Shown: piece after piece, positions 1-7,092 of the stretch
Layout: each line of letters begins with the position of its first letter
Position numbering within the stretch: the stretch's first letter is position 1
NCBI GenBank assembly: GCA_028714635.1
Contig: JAQTLZ010000002.1
Coordinates: 73,362-121,840, forward strand
Reading direction: 5' to 3'
From: Candidatus Paceibacterota bacterium
GTDB taxonomy: Bacteria > Patescibacteriota > Minisyncoccia > Phycocordibacterales > JAQTLZ01
Length of the DNA: 48,479 bases
Translations under genes and position numbers: made by a program
The notes under the pieces: generated by a model
What the model saw: the letters and a program-made list of their open reading frames with translations, nothing else
Told to the model about the DNA's origin: nothing
Databases searched by the model: none

Positions 1-1
1 G

Positions 2-676
2 ACGGAAGACGTTCCCGTTCAAAAAAACGGCGAATGTGGTCCGTGCCCGCATCCGGGGTATGTAAAATTCCAGCGACCCGAAGATGGAAGCTGGGGCTGG
101 CAACGGCCCAAGTGTCCTGGAACTCCCGGAGTGGACTGGGTCTGGTACGAGTCAAAGGAAAACTGGATTGGTACCTGGACGATGAAAAGTTCAGATATGG
201 TTCAGGATTCCAAGAGCGGGAAGTGGCACGCGGCGCCGCAGCATAAAGCAGCGGCACCACATGCAGAACACCACGAGGAACACCACGTTGCGAGTGGCTT
301 ACCGCCGCTCGAACCGGGCCGCTTCTACGGCACGACCTGCGGTCATTGTGGACAAGTAGTAGAAGTGGGAAAACAGTGCGGGTGTCACAACACTCGCACA
401 GCAGTACGTCCGGTGGTGAAGGAGACTGTCATTGTCTACCGCGACCGCAATGTCTGTCCCCATGAAGGATGGGGCTGGATCGAGCATAAGGGTTGCTGGG
501 AAGCACCACCCCATCCTGGGCATTATTACCATACTGGGAATAGGCGCTGGGAACAGCCGCCTCGTCCGTACGGTAATAACTGGGAGTGGAATCCCAGGGG
601 TTGGTGGCAGAGTCCAGACACCTCAAGGTGGGGAGTTGGATTCGGCTTCCAGTATGGAGGAGGAGGGCACCACTAG
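2..676 (+). CDS. Cys/Trp/His-rich hypothetical protein, 5' partial
   Basis: The frame is open from the first bases of the window, so the start lies upstream and at least 224 residues are seen. I do not recognise the family. The protein is rich in Trp, Gly, Pro and His. It has a Cys cluster near the window start (CGPCPHPG) and a zinc-ribbon-like CGHC...CGC cluster in the middle. Its end is low-complexity Gly/Trp/His, finishing GGGGHH. Base composition is more GC-rich than in the following core genes. It is followed by its own strong terminator, so it is probably the last or only gene of its transcript. The internal GTG at 131 is unlikely to be the true start because the Cys-rich part lies before it. 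Confidence 0.6.
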   Translation, partial: TEDVPVQKNGECGPCPHPGYVKFQRPEDGSWGWQRPKCPGTPGVDWVWYESKENWIGTWTMKSSDMVQDSKSGKWHAAPQHKAAAPHAEHHEEHHVASGLPPLEPGRFYGTTCGHCGQVVEVGKQCGCHNTRTAVRPVVKETVIVYRDRNVCPHEGWGWIEHKGCWEAPPHPGHYYHTGNRRWEQPPRPYGNNWEWNPRGWWQSPDTSRWGVGFGFQYGGGGHH

Positions 677-710
677 TCACAAGACATTGAACAAAGAGGC
701 GAAATGAGGC

Positions 711-746
711 GAGGAGAACACAGCTAGTGCAGTGTTCTCCTCTTTT
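711..746 (+). terminator. Intrinsic terminator after the Cys-rich gene
   Basis: A perfect 11-bp stem (711-721 with 732-742, GAGGAGAACAC / GTGTTCTCCTC) is followed by four T. It lies 35 nt after the stop codon at 676. Confidence 0.85.
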
Positions 747-799
747 GTTACCTGGGTTTTTGTGTTGATGATGATGGGGTGGTAGAGTAGACTTTGAAT

Positions 800-1240
800 A
801 TGAAAAAAGTGAGCAAGAGTTTGGAAGAAACAGAAAAAATTTCGAAGGATTTTGTATCGAAGCTACCAGCTACGAGCAACAAGCTAAAAGCTACCCTCGT
901 CGGTCTGCATGGGGATTTGGGCGCGGGCAAAACCACCTTCATGAAAGGTATAGCAAAAGCTTTTGGAATAGAGGAAGATATAACCAGCCCTACGTTTATT
1001 ATTGAAAAACTTTTCAAATTGAAAGCTAGAGAGTTTGATCATCTCATTCATATTGATGCGTATCGCCTCGAGAGCTCGCGTGAACTTTTGAATTTGGGCT
1101 GGAAAGAAATTTCTGAAAATCCAAAGAATATTATTTTCATCGAATGGCCGGAAAAAGTCTCAGATATTCTGCCCAAAGAAATGCAGCATATTTATTTTAA
1201 ACACGTAGACGAAACGACCCGAGAAATTTCTTTTGAATAA
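800..1240 (+). CDS. tsaE: tRNA threonylcarbamoyladenosine biosynthesis ATPase TsaE
   Basis: TsaE is the ATPase that works with TsaB and TsaD to make t6A at position 37 of tRNAs reading ANN codons. The 146-residue protein has the Walker A loop GDLGAGKTTF, the SPTF motif, HIDAYRL and FIEWPE, all in family order. The ATG at 800 is preferred over an in-frame TTG two codons upstream. The stop codon lies a few bases before the polA start, so the two are probably co-transcribed. Oddly, residues about 20-33 are encoded by a degenerate AGCTA-type repeat also found in non-coding DNA elsewhere in the window, which lengthens the segment just before the Walker A strand. Confidence 0.93.
   Translation: MKKVSKSLEETEKISKDFVSKLPATSNKLKATLVGLHGDLGAGKTTFMKGIAKAFGIEEDITSPTFIIEKLFKLKAREFDHLIHIDAYRLESSRELLNLGWKEISENPKNIIFIEWPEKVSDILPKEMQHIYFKHVDETTREISFE
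859..896 (+). repeat. AGCTA-type low-complexity repeat inside tsaE
   Basis: A run of imperfect AGCTAC/AGCTAA units lies inside the tsaE reading frame. The same unit occurs in the non-coding leader of pilM (24935-24969), and a related TAGCG form flanks the ruvA-rpsT intergene. Confidence 0.6.
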
Positions 1241-1244
1241 TACG

Positions 1245-3668
1245 ATGCCGAAAAAAACCGAGAAAATAAAAAAAGAGGAGACGAAAAGTACGCCTGAAAA
1301 TGGCGGAAAGAAAAAACTCGCCCTATTGGATATGCACGCGATTATTCATCGCGCGTATCACGCACTTCCTGATTTTGCCACACGTGATGGCGTGCCTACT
1401 GGGGCTCTATATGGTCTTATTACCATGCTTCTCAAGCTTATTGGAGATATTAAGCCTGACTATATTATCGCTTGCTACGACTTGCCACAGGCCACCTATC
1501 GCCATGAGCTGTACGAGGACTACAAAGCTGGGCGGGCGAAAACGGATGAGGCGCTGGTTTCGCAGATTAAAAAATCTCGCGATGTGTTAAAGGTATTTGG
1601 CATTCCCTTTTTTGAAGTGGGAGGATTTGAAGCGGACGATCTTTTGGGGACGATTGTAGAAAAAGTGAAGGATGATAAAAATATTTCGGTTGTCATCTGC
1701 TCGGGTGATATGGATACGCTCCAGCTTGTCGATGATAAAAAAGTGCAGGTCTACACTTTGAAAAAAGGCATCAAAGACACGATTATTTATGACGAGGACA
1801 TGGTGCGGGAGCGGTTCGGATTTGGGCCGAAGCTTTTGCCTGATTACAAAGGCTTTCGAGGCGATCCATCAGACAATATTATTGGTATCAAAGGCATCGG
1901 AGACAAAACTGCTTCGATTCTCATTCAGAAATTCGGTTCAGTAGAGGAAATTTATAAAGCATTAAAGAAAAATAAGAAGCAGTTTATTGAAGCTGGTCTT
2001 ACGGAAAGGATTGTAGCTTTGCTTTCAGAACACGAAGAAGAGGCTATTTTCTCAAAGATGCTCGCTCTTATTCGCCGGGATGCTCCGATGGATTTCAAAT
2101 TGCCCGCAAAACATTGGAAAGAGAATGTGGATTTTGACGCACTCAAAAAACTTTTCCAAGAATTGGAATTTCGAACACTTGGCGCGCGAGTAGACGAGTT
2201 GGTAAATGGAAAGCCAACCCAGGGAGCGTTTCTTTCTTCGCCGACTGTACAAGAAAATGTCGCACCGCAACAGCTCAAAAAAGTATCTGTTGCCCTCTGG
2301 CTTTTGGATTCAAATATTACCAACCCGTCTCTCAAGGATGTCTTGGAATGGAGCGGAAAGAACACATTTGCGGAAGCACAGGATGTCATAATGAGCGAAC
2401 TCAAAAAGCAAAATTTAGAAAATGTATACAAAGATATCGAGTTTCCGCTCATTCGCATCACCGAAAAAATGAAGGAGAGAGGAGTAAAAATCGATGCGAA
2501 ATATTTGGCAGAACTTTCAAAGGAGTATCACAAAAAACTTTCAGCCCTCGAGGCGAAAATTTGGAAACATGCGGGGCAGGAATTTAATATTAATTCTCCC
2601 AAACAGCTCGGTGAAATTCTTTTCGACAAAATGGGATTGGCTCCCAAAAATCAGAAAAAGACCGCGGGAGGCGCAAAATCTACGAAAGAATCCGAGCTCG
2701 AGAAGATGAAAGACCTTCATCCGATTGTTTCTGAAATTTTGAATTATCGCGAACTTCAGAAGCTTCTCTCTACCTATATAGACACCATTCCGACGCTCAT
2801 TTCAGACGACGGACGGCTTCATGCTGAATTTATTCAAGCAGGTTCGACCACGGGGAGAATGGCATCAGCAAATCCGAATATGCAGAATATTCCGATAAAA
2901 AGCGAGCTTGGACGAGTAATTCGAAATGCGTTTGTGGCAGAGAAAGGATTCTCTCTTGTGGAGCTCGACTACTCGCAGATGGAGCTTCGTGTCTCCGCGT
3001 TTTTGTCAAAAGATAAAAGAATGATAGAGATTTTCAAAAATAATCGAGATATTCACAATGAAGTGGCGGCCGCTGTATTTGGTGTTTCCGCGGACAAAGT
3101 GGATTATGAAATGCGCCGAAAAGCGAAAGTCATTAATTTCGGTATTATCTACGGAATGGGAGTGAATGCGCTTAAGGCGACGACGGGTTCGACGCGCGAA
3201 GAGGCGCAGAAGTTTTACGAAGAATATTTCAAGAATTTTTCCGGACTTGCGGAATATCTCGAAAATGTGAAAAAAGAAGCCACTGCAAAAGGCTACACAG
3301 AAACTTTTTTCGGACGTCGAAGATTGTTTCCAGATCTTCGCTCAAGACTGCCATTTATAAAAGCGATGGCAGAAAGAATGGCCATCAATGCACCGATCCA
3401 GGGAACTTCGGCTGATATTGTAAAACTCGCGATGGGCAATGTCGATAAATATATTGAGAAAAATAATTTAGGCAAAGATGTCTATCTGCTTCTCCAAATT
3501 CATGACTCGCTCATGTATGAAATCAGAACTGACTTGGTGAAAAAAGTGTTGCCAGAAATTCAAAAGATCATGGAAAATGTCATTCCCCCAGAAAAAATAT
3601 TTGGAATTGTGTGCAAGACTAAGGCTTCGGTAGGGGAAAACTGGTCAGAAATGGAGGAGATACGATAA
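1245..3668 (+). CDS. polA: DNA polymerase I without a functional proofreading domain
   Basis: This is family A DNA polymerase, used for Okazaki-fragment maturation and repair. The 807-residue protein has an N-terminal 5'-nuclease domain (about 20-300, with LALLDMHAIIHRAYHAL near the start). A shortened middle region of about 100 residues follows, in which I see no intact 3'-5' exonuclease motifs. The polymerase domain follows: motif A DYSQMELRV with Asp575, motif B RRKAKVINFGIIYGMG with Lys628, and motif C QIHDSLMYE with Asp754. Motif C has Ser755 where the usual residue is Glu (HDE). The ATG at 1245 is chosen over a TTG at 1233 that overlaps tsaE. The E. coli enzyme has 928 residues; the difference lies in the middle domain. 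Confidence 0.95.
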   Translation: MPKKTEKIKKEETKSTPENGGKKKLALLDMHAIIHRAYHALPDFATRDGVPTGALYGLITMLLKLIGDIKPDYIIACYDLPQATYRHELYEDYKAGRAKTDEALVSQIKKSRDVLKVFGIPFFEVGGFEADDLLGTIVEKVKDDKNISVVICSGDMDTLQLVDDKKVQVYTLKKGIKDTIIYDEDMVRERFGFGPKLLPDYKGFRGDPSDNIIGIKGIGDKTASILIQKFGSVEEIYKALKKNKKQFIEAGLTERIVALLSEHEEEAIFSKMLALIRRDAPMDFKLPAKHWKENVDFDALKKLFQELEFRTLGARVDELVNGKPTQGAFLSSPTVQENVAPQQLKKVSVALWLLDSNITNPSLKDVLEWSGKNTFAEAQDVIMSELKKQNLENVYKDIEFPLIRITEKMKERGVKIDAKYLAELSKEYHKKLSALEAKIWKHAGQEFNINSPKQLGEILFDKMGLAPKNQKKTAGGAKSTKESELEKMKDLHPIVSEILNYRELQKLLSTYIDTIPTLISDDGRLHAEFIQAGSTTGRMASANPNMQNIPIKSELGRVIRNAFVAEKGFSLVELDYSQMELRVSAFLSKDKRMIEIFKNNRDIHNEVAAAVFGVSADKVDYEMRRKAKVINFGIIYGMGVNALKATTGSTREEAQKFYEEYFKNFSGLAEYLENVKKEATAKGYTETFFGRRRLFPDLRSRLPFIKAMAERMAINAPIQGTSADIVKLAMGNVDKYIEKNNLGKDVYLLLQIHDSLMYEIRTDLVKKVLPEIQKIMENVIPPEKIFGIVCKTKASVGENWSEMEEIR

Positions 3669-3673
3669 TCTGA

Positions 3674-3679
3674 TATAAT
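3674..3679 (+). promoter_or_regulatory. -10 box placing the start codon at the transcript end
   Basis: TATAAT ends 7 nt before the ATG at 3687, so transcription would start at or next to the A of the start codon and give a leaderless mRNA. This is the clearest example of a pattern seen at several core genes here. Confidence 0.55.
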
Positions 3680-3686
3680 TATTTAT

Positions 3687-4061
3687 ATGATTACCTCTTA
3701 TCTCATACCTTTCTTATATCTCCTGTTTTTTGCTCTTTTGGCTTATTTCTTTAGATCAAAGTCAAAATTGGCGCTTGCTTCACTCATATTAAGTGTTATT
3801 TTTTTCCTTTCTCAAGGAGCTCTCTTAGGCGAAACTTCTATAGTAATGAGGCCTCCAACATTGGCTGGAGCAATATTTTTTCTTTGTCTTACAATAATCG
3901 TTTGGTTAGCTTCTCTGATCTGTGGAATCGCTTCCCTTGTTGCAATAAAAAGAAATCCCTCTTTGGGGGGAAAAGGACTTGCAATTACAGGTATTGTTTT
4001 TGCATCTTTCGTCGCCTTTCTTGACGTGATGATTAGTCTTGTGGCAAGTACGGGTTTCTAA
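3687..4061 (+). CDS. Small four-helix membrane protein, DUF4190-like
   Basis: The 124-residue protein is almost entirely hydrophobic, with about four membrane segments: residues 4-22, 28-46, 60-88 and 98-122. The third-to-fourth helix region with SLICGIASLVAIKRN and GGKGLAITGIVFAS resembles the DUF4190-type membrane domain. No catalytic motif is visible and the function is unknown. It has its own TATAAT box immediately upstream and no Shine-Dalgarno, so translation is probably leaderless. The next gene is convergent, 33 nt away. Confidence 0.75.
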   Translation: MITSYLIPFLYLLFFALLAYFFRSKSKLALASLILSVIFFLSQGALLGETSIVMRPPTLAGAIFFLCLTIIVWLASLICGIASLVAIKRNPSLGGKGLAITGIVFASFVAFLDVMISLVASTGF

Positions 4062-4094
4062 TTTTTTTCTTTAAAAACTTCGAGCTTAACGTTT

Positions 4095-4637
4095 TCATCT
4101 CCAGAAGAGGTACTGAATGATGAACGTAAGAGTGCAGAGAATAATTCCCGTCAGTAAAACATTTCGAGCTGCTTTGAACAGTGCCCGTTTGGGACGGTAA
4201 TAATATCTCGCCACGTTGTATGTTTCGAGTGCATATTCAGAAAATGCTTTGTCGAGATCAAGCATCCGCTCTTTCAAGACTTTTTCATATTTTTCTCCAG
4301 AAGAGAAACTGGCAATCTCCTTGTTGTAGATAATGCTTTCTTTTTGCCCTTTCTTTCGGCTTTTTTTCGGCGGATGGATCGCGTAGAGTCCAATAATGGC
4401 GGATATCCCGCTGAAGAAACTCAAGATAAGAAAGAAAATAAAATTTTTGTTTGAAAAGATGATACTGGCTGAAAAGACGAAGAGAGCAGAGCTTACTCCG
4501 ATGAGGATGTTTGTTTGGGTGTCGAGATGCTGTACCATAGCTCGCGAGCCGGCAAGAATATCCGTCATAAGAGCGATAACCTTGTCTCTGCCAACCCATG
4601 CTTCATTTTTATTATCTGAAAGAGGTGACTCGTCCAT
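4095..4637 (-). CDS. Two-helix membrane protein resembling Pycsar effector (PycTM)
   Basis: The 180-residue protein has a soluble start, then HLDTQTNILIGVSSALFVF leading into a first membrane helix, then a second helix around ISAIIGLYAIHPP. A charged central part and a third hydrophobic stretch near the C-terminus follow. The aligned order of a His/Asp/Asn-rich turn followed by two helices resembles the Pycsar transmembrane effector domain (DUF5706). No nucleotide cyclase gene is adjacent, so a defence role is only an inference. The ATG at 4637 is preferred because TATAAT ends 6 nt upstream of it. An upstream in-frame ATG at 4763 would overlap the divergent gene's promoter region. Confidence 0.6.
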   Translation of the reverse strand: MDESPLSDNKNEAWVGRDKVIALMTDILAGSRAMVQHLDTQTNILIGVSSALFVFSASIIFSNKNFIFFLILSFFSGISAIIGLYAIHPPKKSRKKGQKESIIYNKEIASFSSGEKYEKVLKERMLDLDKAFSEYALETYNVARYYYRPKRALFKAARNVLLTGIILCTLTFIIQYLFWR

Positions 4638-4780
4638 AGTTCTATTATAGTCTGTCAGAGATTTTTTTACACTAGATGCTCGGTGCTGTAGCGACGCAAA
4701 AAATTTAATTGACAAAATTATAAAATAATGCCAGTCTGGGGTAGTGTAGTTTTTCTTTGGCAATTGGAAGCGGAGGTCGC

Positions 4781-5218
4781 ATGGATTACGAAATTCGTGA
4801 AATGCAACTGGAGCATTTCCCAGCGGTTCTCGACATTCTGAAGAAGCGTGGTCTTTGGGCGAAATGGTTTACGGAAACCAAGTTTCAGCAAACCCTGAAG
4901 ATGAAAAACGGCTTCTATCTCGTCGCTGTTCGGGACGAGAGAGTCCTCTCCGTTGTGTTCTGTGACTTTTTTGTTTTGAGATCGCAGGGATTTATTTATA
5001 AGTATGCCACTCACCCTGAATACGAGGGAAGAGGAATTGGCGGCACTCTTATAAATGAAATCATACGCAGAGCTCAAGCGGCGGGTCTTCGAAAGCTGAG
5101 CGCTGTGGTGAAGAAAAGTAATGCAAGGTCTCAGGCAAGTTTTCGCAGTCGGAATTTTAAAGATAAGAAGCCTCTCGGGGAAGAAGAGGAGCGTCTCGTT
5201 CTTCGGCTCCCGGGGTAA
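4781..5218 (+). CDS. GNAT family N-acetyltransferase
   Basis: The 145-residue protein is a full-length GNAT fold. The acetyl-CoA loop is YEGRGIGGTLINEI, preceded by the strand FIYKYATHPE and followed by a helix and the NARSQASFRSRNFK region typical of motif B. The substrate cannot be told. The ATG at 4781 has a good Shine-Dalgarno (GGAGGT) three bases upstream, unusual for this window, and is preferred to a TTG at 4757. The start region is divergent from the PycTM-like gene. Confidence 0.85.
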   Translation: MDYEIREMQLEHFPAVLDILKKRGLWAKWFTETKFQQTLKMKNGFYLVAVRDERVLSVVFCDFFVLRSQGFIYKYATHPEYEGRGIGGTLINEIIRRAQAAGLRKLSAVVKKSNARSQASFRSRNFKDKKPLGEEEERLVLRLPG

Positions 5219-5230
5219 GCGTTTGCTCTT

Positions 5231-5261
5231 CAGGTAGTTCTTTAGGGAACTGCCTGTTTTT
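5231..5261 (+). terminator. Intrinsic terminator after the GNAT gene
   Basis: A 9-bp stem (AGGTAGTTC / GAACTGCCT, with one T-G pair) is followed by a T run. It directly abuts the -10 box of holA. Confidence 0.75.
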
Positions 5262-5275
5262 GTTATAGTTATCAT

Positions 5276-5926
5276 ATGTTCTACCTTTTCTACGGTACGG
5301 ATAGGGATGCTTCACGAGCAAAAAGAAACGCGACGCTTTTGGGAGCCCAGAAGAAGCGCCCTGATGCGGAGGTTTTTTCAATGGATGGGGAAGATTTTTC
5401 CGCTTCCAAACTTCAGGAGTTCATCGGCTCCGCAGGGCTTTTTGAAAAGAAATTTATTGTTTGTGTGGATAGGATTGCGGAAAATAAAGAGTTTTTGGAA
5501 ATCTTGGTAGAAAAATTGCCGGAGATGAAAGAAACAGAAAATTTGTTTTTAATTCTTGAAGGGAAACTTGATGCAAAAACACTGGAGAAATATAAAAAAT
5601 ATGCTTTCAAGATTGACCAATTTGAAGAAAAAAAGTTTGAAAAACCAAAATTCAATGTCTTCGCTTTGAGCGATGCGTTCGGCCGTCGTGATGCGAAAGG
5701 TCTTTGGGCCCTTTATCTCAAAGCTTTAGAAGAAGAATCTGCCCCAGAAGCGATCGCAGGCATGCTTTTCTGGAAGATAAAGACACTTGTTCTTTCAGGA
5801 AGCAATCGCTATTCGCAAGCAGAGCTTGAAAAATATTCTTCGGATCTTGTTTCTCTCTACCATGATTCTCATCGGGGAATTCATGAGTTTGAGATTGCTT
5901 TAGAGAGGTTTGTTTTGGGGGTGTAA
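5276..5926 (+). CDS. holA: DNA polymerase III delta subunit-like clamp loader protein
   Basis: HolA opens the sliding clamp within the replicative clamp-loader complex. The 216-residue protein starts with MFYLFYGTDRDASRAK, the usual delta-subunit nucleotide-binding-like start. It continues with a strand/helix pattern including FIVCVDRIAENKEF and LFLILEGKLDAKTLEKYKK. It ends with the helical collar-type segment LFWKIKTLVLSG and IHEFEIALERFVLG. It is much shorter than the roughly 340 residues usual elsewhere, which is common for this lineage. TATAGT ends 6 nt before the ATG, so the mRNA is probably leaderless. Confidence 0.8.
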   Translation: MFYLFYGTDRDASRAKRNATLLGAQKKRPDAEVFSMDGEDFSASKLQEFIGSAGLFEKKFIVCVDRIAENKEFLEILVEKLPEMKETENLFLILEGKLDAKTLEKYKKYAFKIDQFEEKKFEKPKFNVFALSDAFGRRDAKGLWALYLKALEEESAPEAIAGMLFWKIKTLVLSGSNRYSQAELEKYSSDLVSLYHDSHRGIHEFEIALERFVLGV

Positions 5927-5930
5927 AAAG

Positions 5931-6080
5931 CGGGGAATCGACCCTTACAGGGTCAGTACCCCGATTGGATTTTTTCTCCGAAAAAATGCTCAATCGGGTT
6001 TCGATCCCTGACGCAAGCAAAATTGTTTGCTTGCTCTGGGCGCACAACAAAAAATCCGCTTTCGCGGAAATTTTTTGTTG
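5931..6080 (-). ncRNA. Multi-hairpin tRNA-trailing element, copy 1 (after tRNA-Lys)
   Basis: Read from tRNA-Lys outward on the minus strand, the element begins with a terminator-like hairpin (CCGCGAAAGCGG between an A tract and a T tract). Then comes an inverted copy of the tRNA-Lys 3' end, cut between T arm and acceptor strand by a 25-nt hairpin (6011-6035). Next is a stem CCCGATTG / CAATCGGG (5991-5998 with 5960-5967) with an asymmetric internal loop AGC/C and an inner A/T stem. Then come TACTG, a GACCCT-GTA-AGGGTC hairpin (5940-5954), and GATTCC. The same order, with compensatory stem changes, occurs at 47295-47445. Whether it is transcribed is not known; the type ncRNA is an inference from the structure. 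Confidence 0.55.
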
Positions 6081-6153
6081 TGCGCCCAGCAGGGATCGAA
6101 CCTGCGACCTTCTCCTTAAAAGGGAGCTGCTCTACCAGCTGAGCTATGGGCGC
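6081..6153 (-). tRNA. tRNA-Lys (anticodon TTT)
   Basis: The acceptor stem GCGCCCA / TGGGCGC, a D arm with AGCTGGTAGA, the anticodon loop CTTTTAA and a T arm GCAGG-TTCGATC-CCTGC are all present. The discriminator base is A and CCA is not encoded. Confidence 0.97.
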
Positions 6154-6230
6154 ATTTGAAAATACCAGCAAAATATAACAGAGAAAACGATATTTGAAAA
6201 GACTTTGGATTTAACGTATGCTTCCGAAAT

Positions 6231-6704
6231 ATGAAGAAAGAAATAGTTGTAATCCTTCACAACATCCGAAGCGAGCAAAACGTCGGCTCGATTTTTCGCA
6301 CCTCGGATGCTGCGGGGGTCTCAAAAATATATTTGACTGGTTATACTCCTGCTCCTCTCGACAAATTTGGACGAAAGGCAAAGGGGATTGCAAAAACTGC
6401 GCTCGGTGCCGAGGAATTTATTGCTTGGGAAAAGTTAAAAACTCCCGCATCTCTCTTTTCTAAACTTAAAAAATCAGGATTCAAAATCCTAGCTATTGAA
6501 CAGGATAAAAAAGCAGTGGATTATAAAAAAATAAAAATCGGCTTGAAAACAGCTTTTGTTTTCGGAAATGAGGTTGAGGGAATTTCAAAATCGCTTTTAC
6601 AAAAAGTAGATGAGATTGCTTTTATTCCGATGAAAGGTAGAAAAGAATCGCTGAACGTTTCAGTATCAGCGGGGATCGCTCTTTTTAGAATTTTAGGTAT
6701 CTGA
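6231..6704 (+). CDS. TrmH/SpoU-family RNA 2'-O-methyltransferase
   Basis: This is a SPOUT-fold enzyme that methylates a ribose of tRNA or rRNA using S-adenosylmethionine. The 157-residue protein holds motif 1 (HNIRSEQNVGSIFRTSDA), motif 2 (FVFGNEVEGIS) and motif 3 (IPMKGRKESLNVSVSAGI), which form the trefoil knot. There is no N-terminal substrate-binding extension. The exact target base is not predictable. It stands alone between tRNA-Lys (divergent) and a structured intergene. Confidence 0.9.
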   Translation: MKKEIVVILHNIRSEQNVGSIFRTSDAAGVSKIYLTGYTPAPLDKFGRKAKGIAKTALGAEEFIAWEKLKTPASLFSKLKKSGFKILAIEQDKKAVDYKKIKIGLKTAFVFGNEVEGISKSLLQKVDEIAFIPMKGRKESLNVSVSAGIALFRILGI

Positions 6705-6725
6705 CAACGTCTAAGCGAGGAATAG

Positions 6726-6868
6726 TTTTTAGAAACCCGCGCACGCCAGGCTGGCATGGTCTTTGTGGTGTAATTTTTGCTTTGGGCAAAAACTATACCA
6801 CAAAGCAGCCGGCGCCCAGCACAAGGAAAAACCGCCGCTGGCGGTTTTTCTGGGTTTCTCAAAAACTG
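6726..6868. repeat. Nested inverted-repeat intergenic region
   Basis: An outer stem GTTTTTAGAAACCC pairs with GGGTTTCTCAAAAAC. Inside lie a GCC-AGGCT-GGC hairpin, a long imperfect stem CTTTGTGGT...ACCACAAAG (about 6758-6803), and the terminator at 6827-6849. The region separates two convergent genes. Beyond termination its role is unknown. Confidence 0.5.
6827..6849. terminator. Bidirectional intrinsic terminator
   Basis: A perfect 10-bp stem AAAAACCGCC / GGCGGTTTTT with loop GCT lies between the convergent TrmH-type gene and the small membrane protein gene. It can serve both. Confidence 0.85.
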
Positions 6869-6881
6869 TTCCGAGCTACTT

Positions 6882-7061
6882 TTACTGCACAATATAGATC
6901 GTGCTCGTTGCTTCAGTAGATGTGGCTGTGGTTCCCGCGCGACTCGCTTTAAAACGATCATACCCACCGCTTGCATACCAAATAACTCCAAGACCAATAA
7001 CAATAAGCACTAAATATTTTAGGTCTTCGATCGCGTCTGGAGCTCCTTCTTCGTGTGCCAT
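6882..7061 (-). CDS. Small single-pass membrane protein, 59 residues
   Basis: The frame encodes a short acidic start (MAHEEGAPDAIEDL), one hydrophobic helix (KYLVLIVIGLGVIWYASGGY), then a Ser/Thr/Ala tail ending TSTIYIVQ. It looks like an N-in single-anchor protein. A TAAAAT box lies about 8 nt upstream of the ATG, as in the window's leaderless genes, and a bidirectional terminator follows about 30 nt after the stop. The family is not recognised. Its place just downstream of mutM on the same strand may mean co-expression, but it has its own promoter-like box. Confidence 0.65.
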   Translation of the reverse strand: MAHEEGAPDAIEDLKYLVLIVIGLGVIWYASGGYDRFKASRAGTTATSTEATSTIYIVQ

Positions 7062-7092
7062 ATGTTTCTATTTTACTCTTTCTATTTCATCA

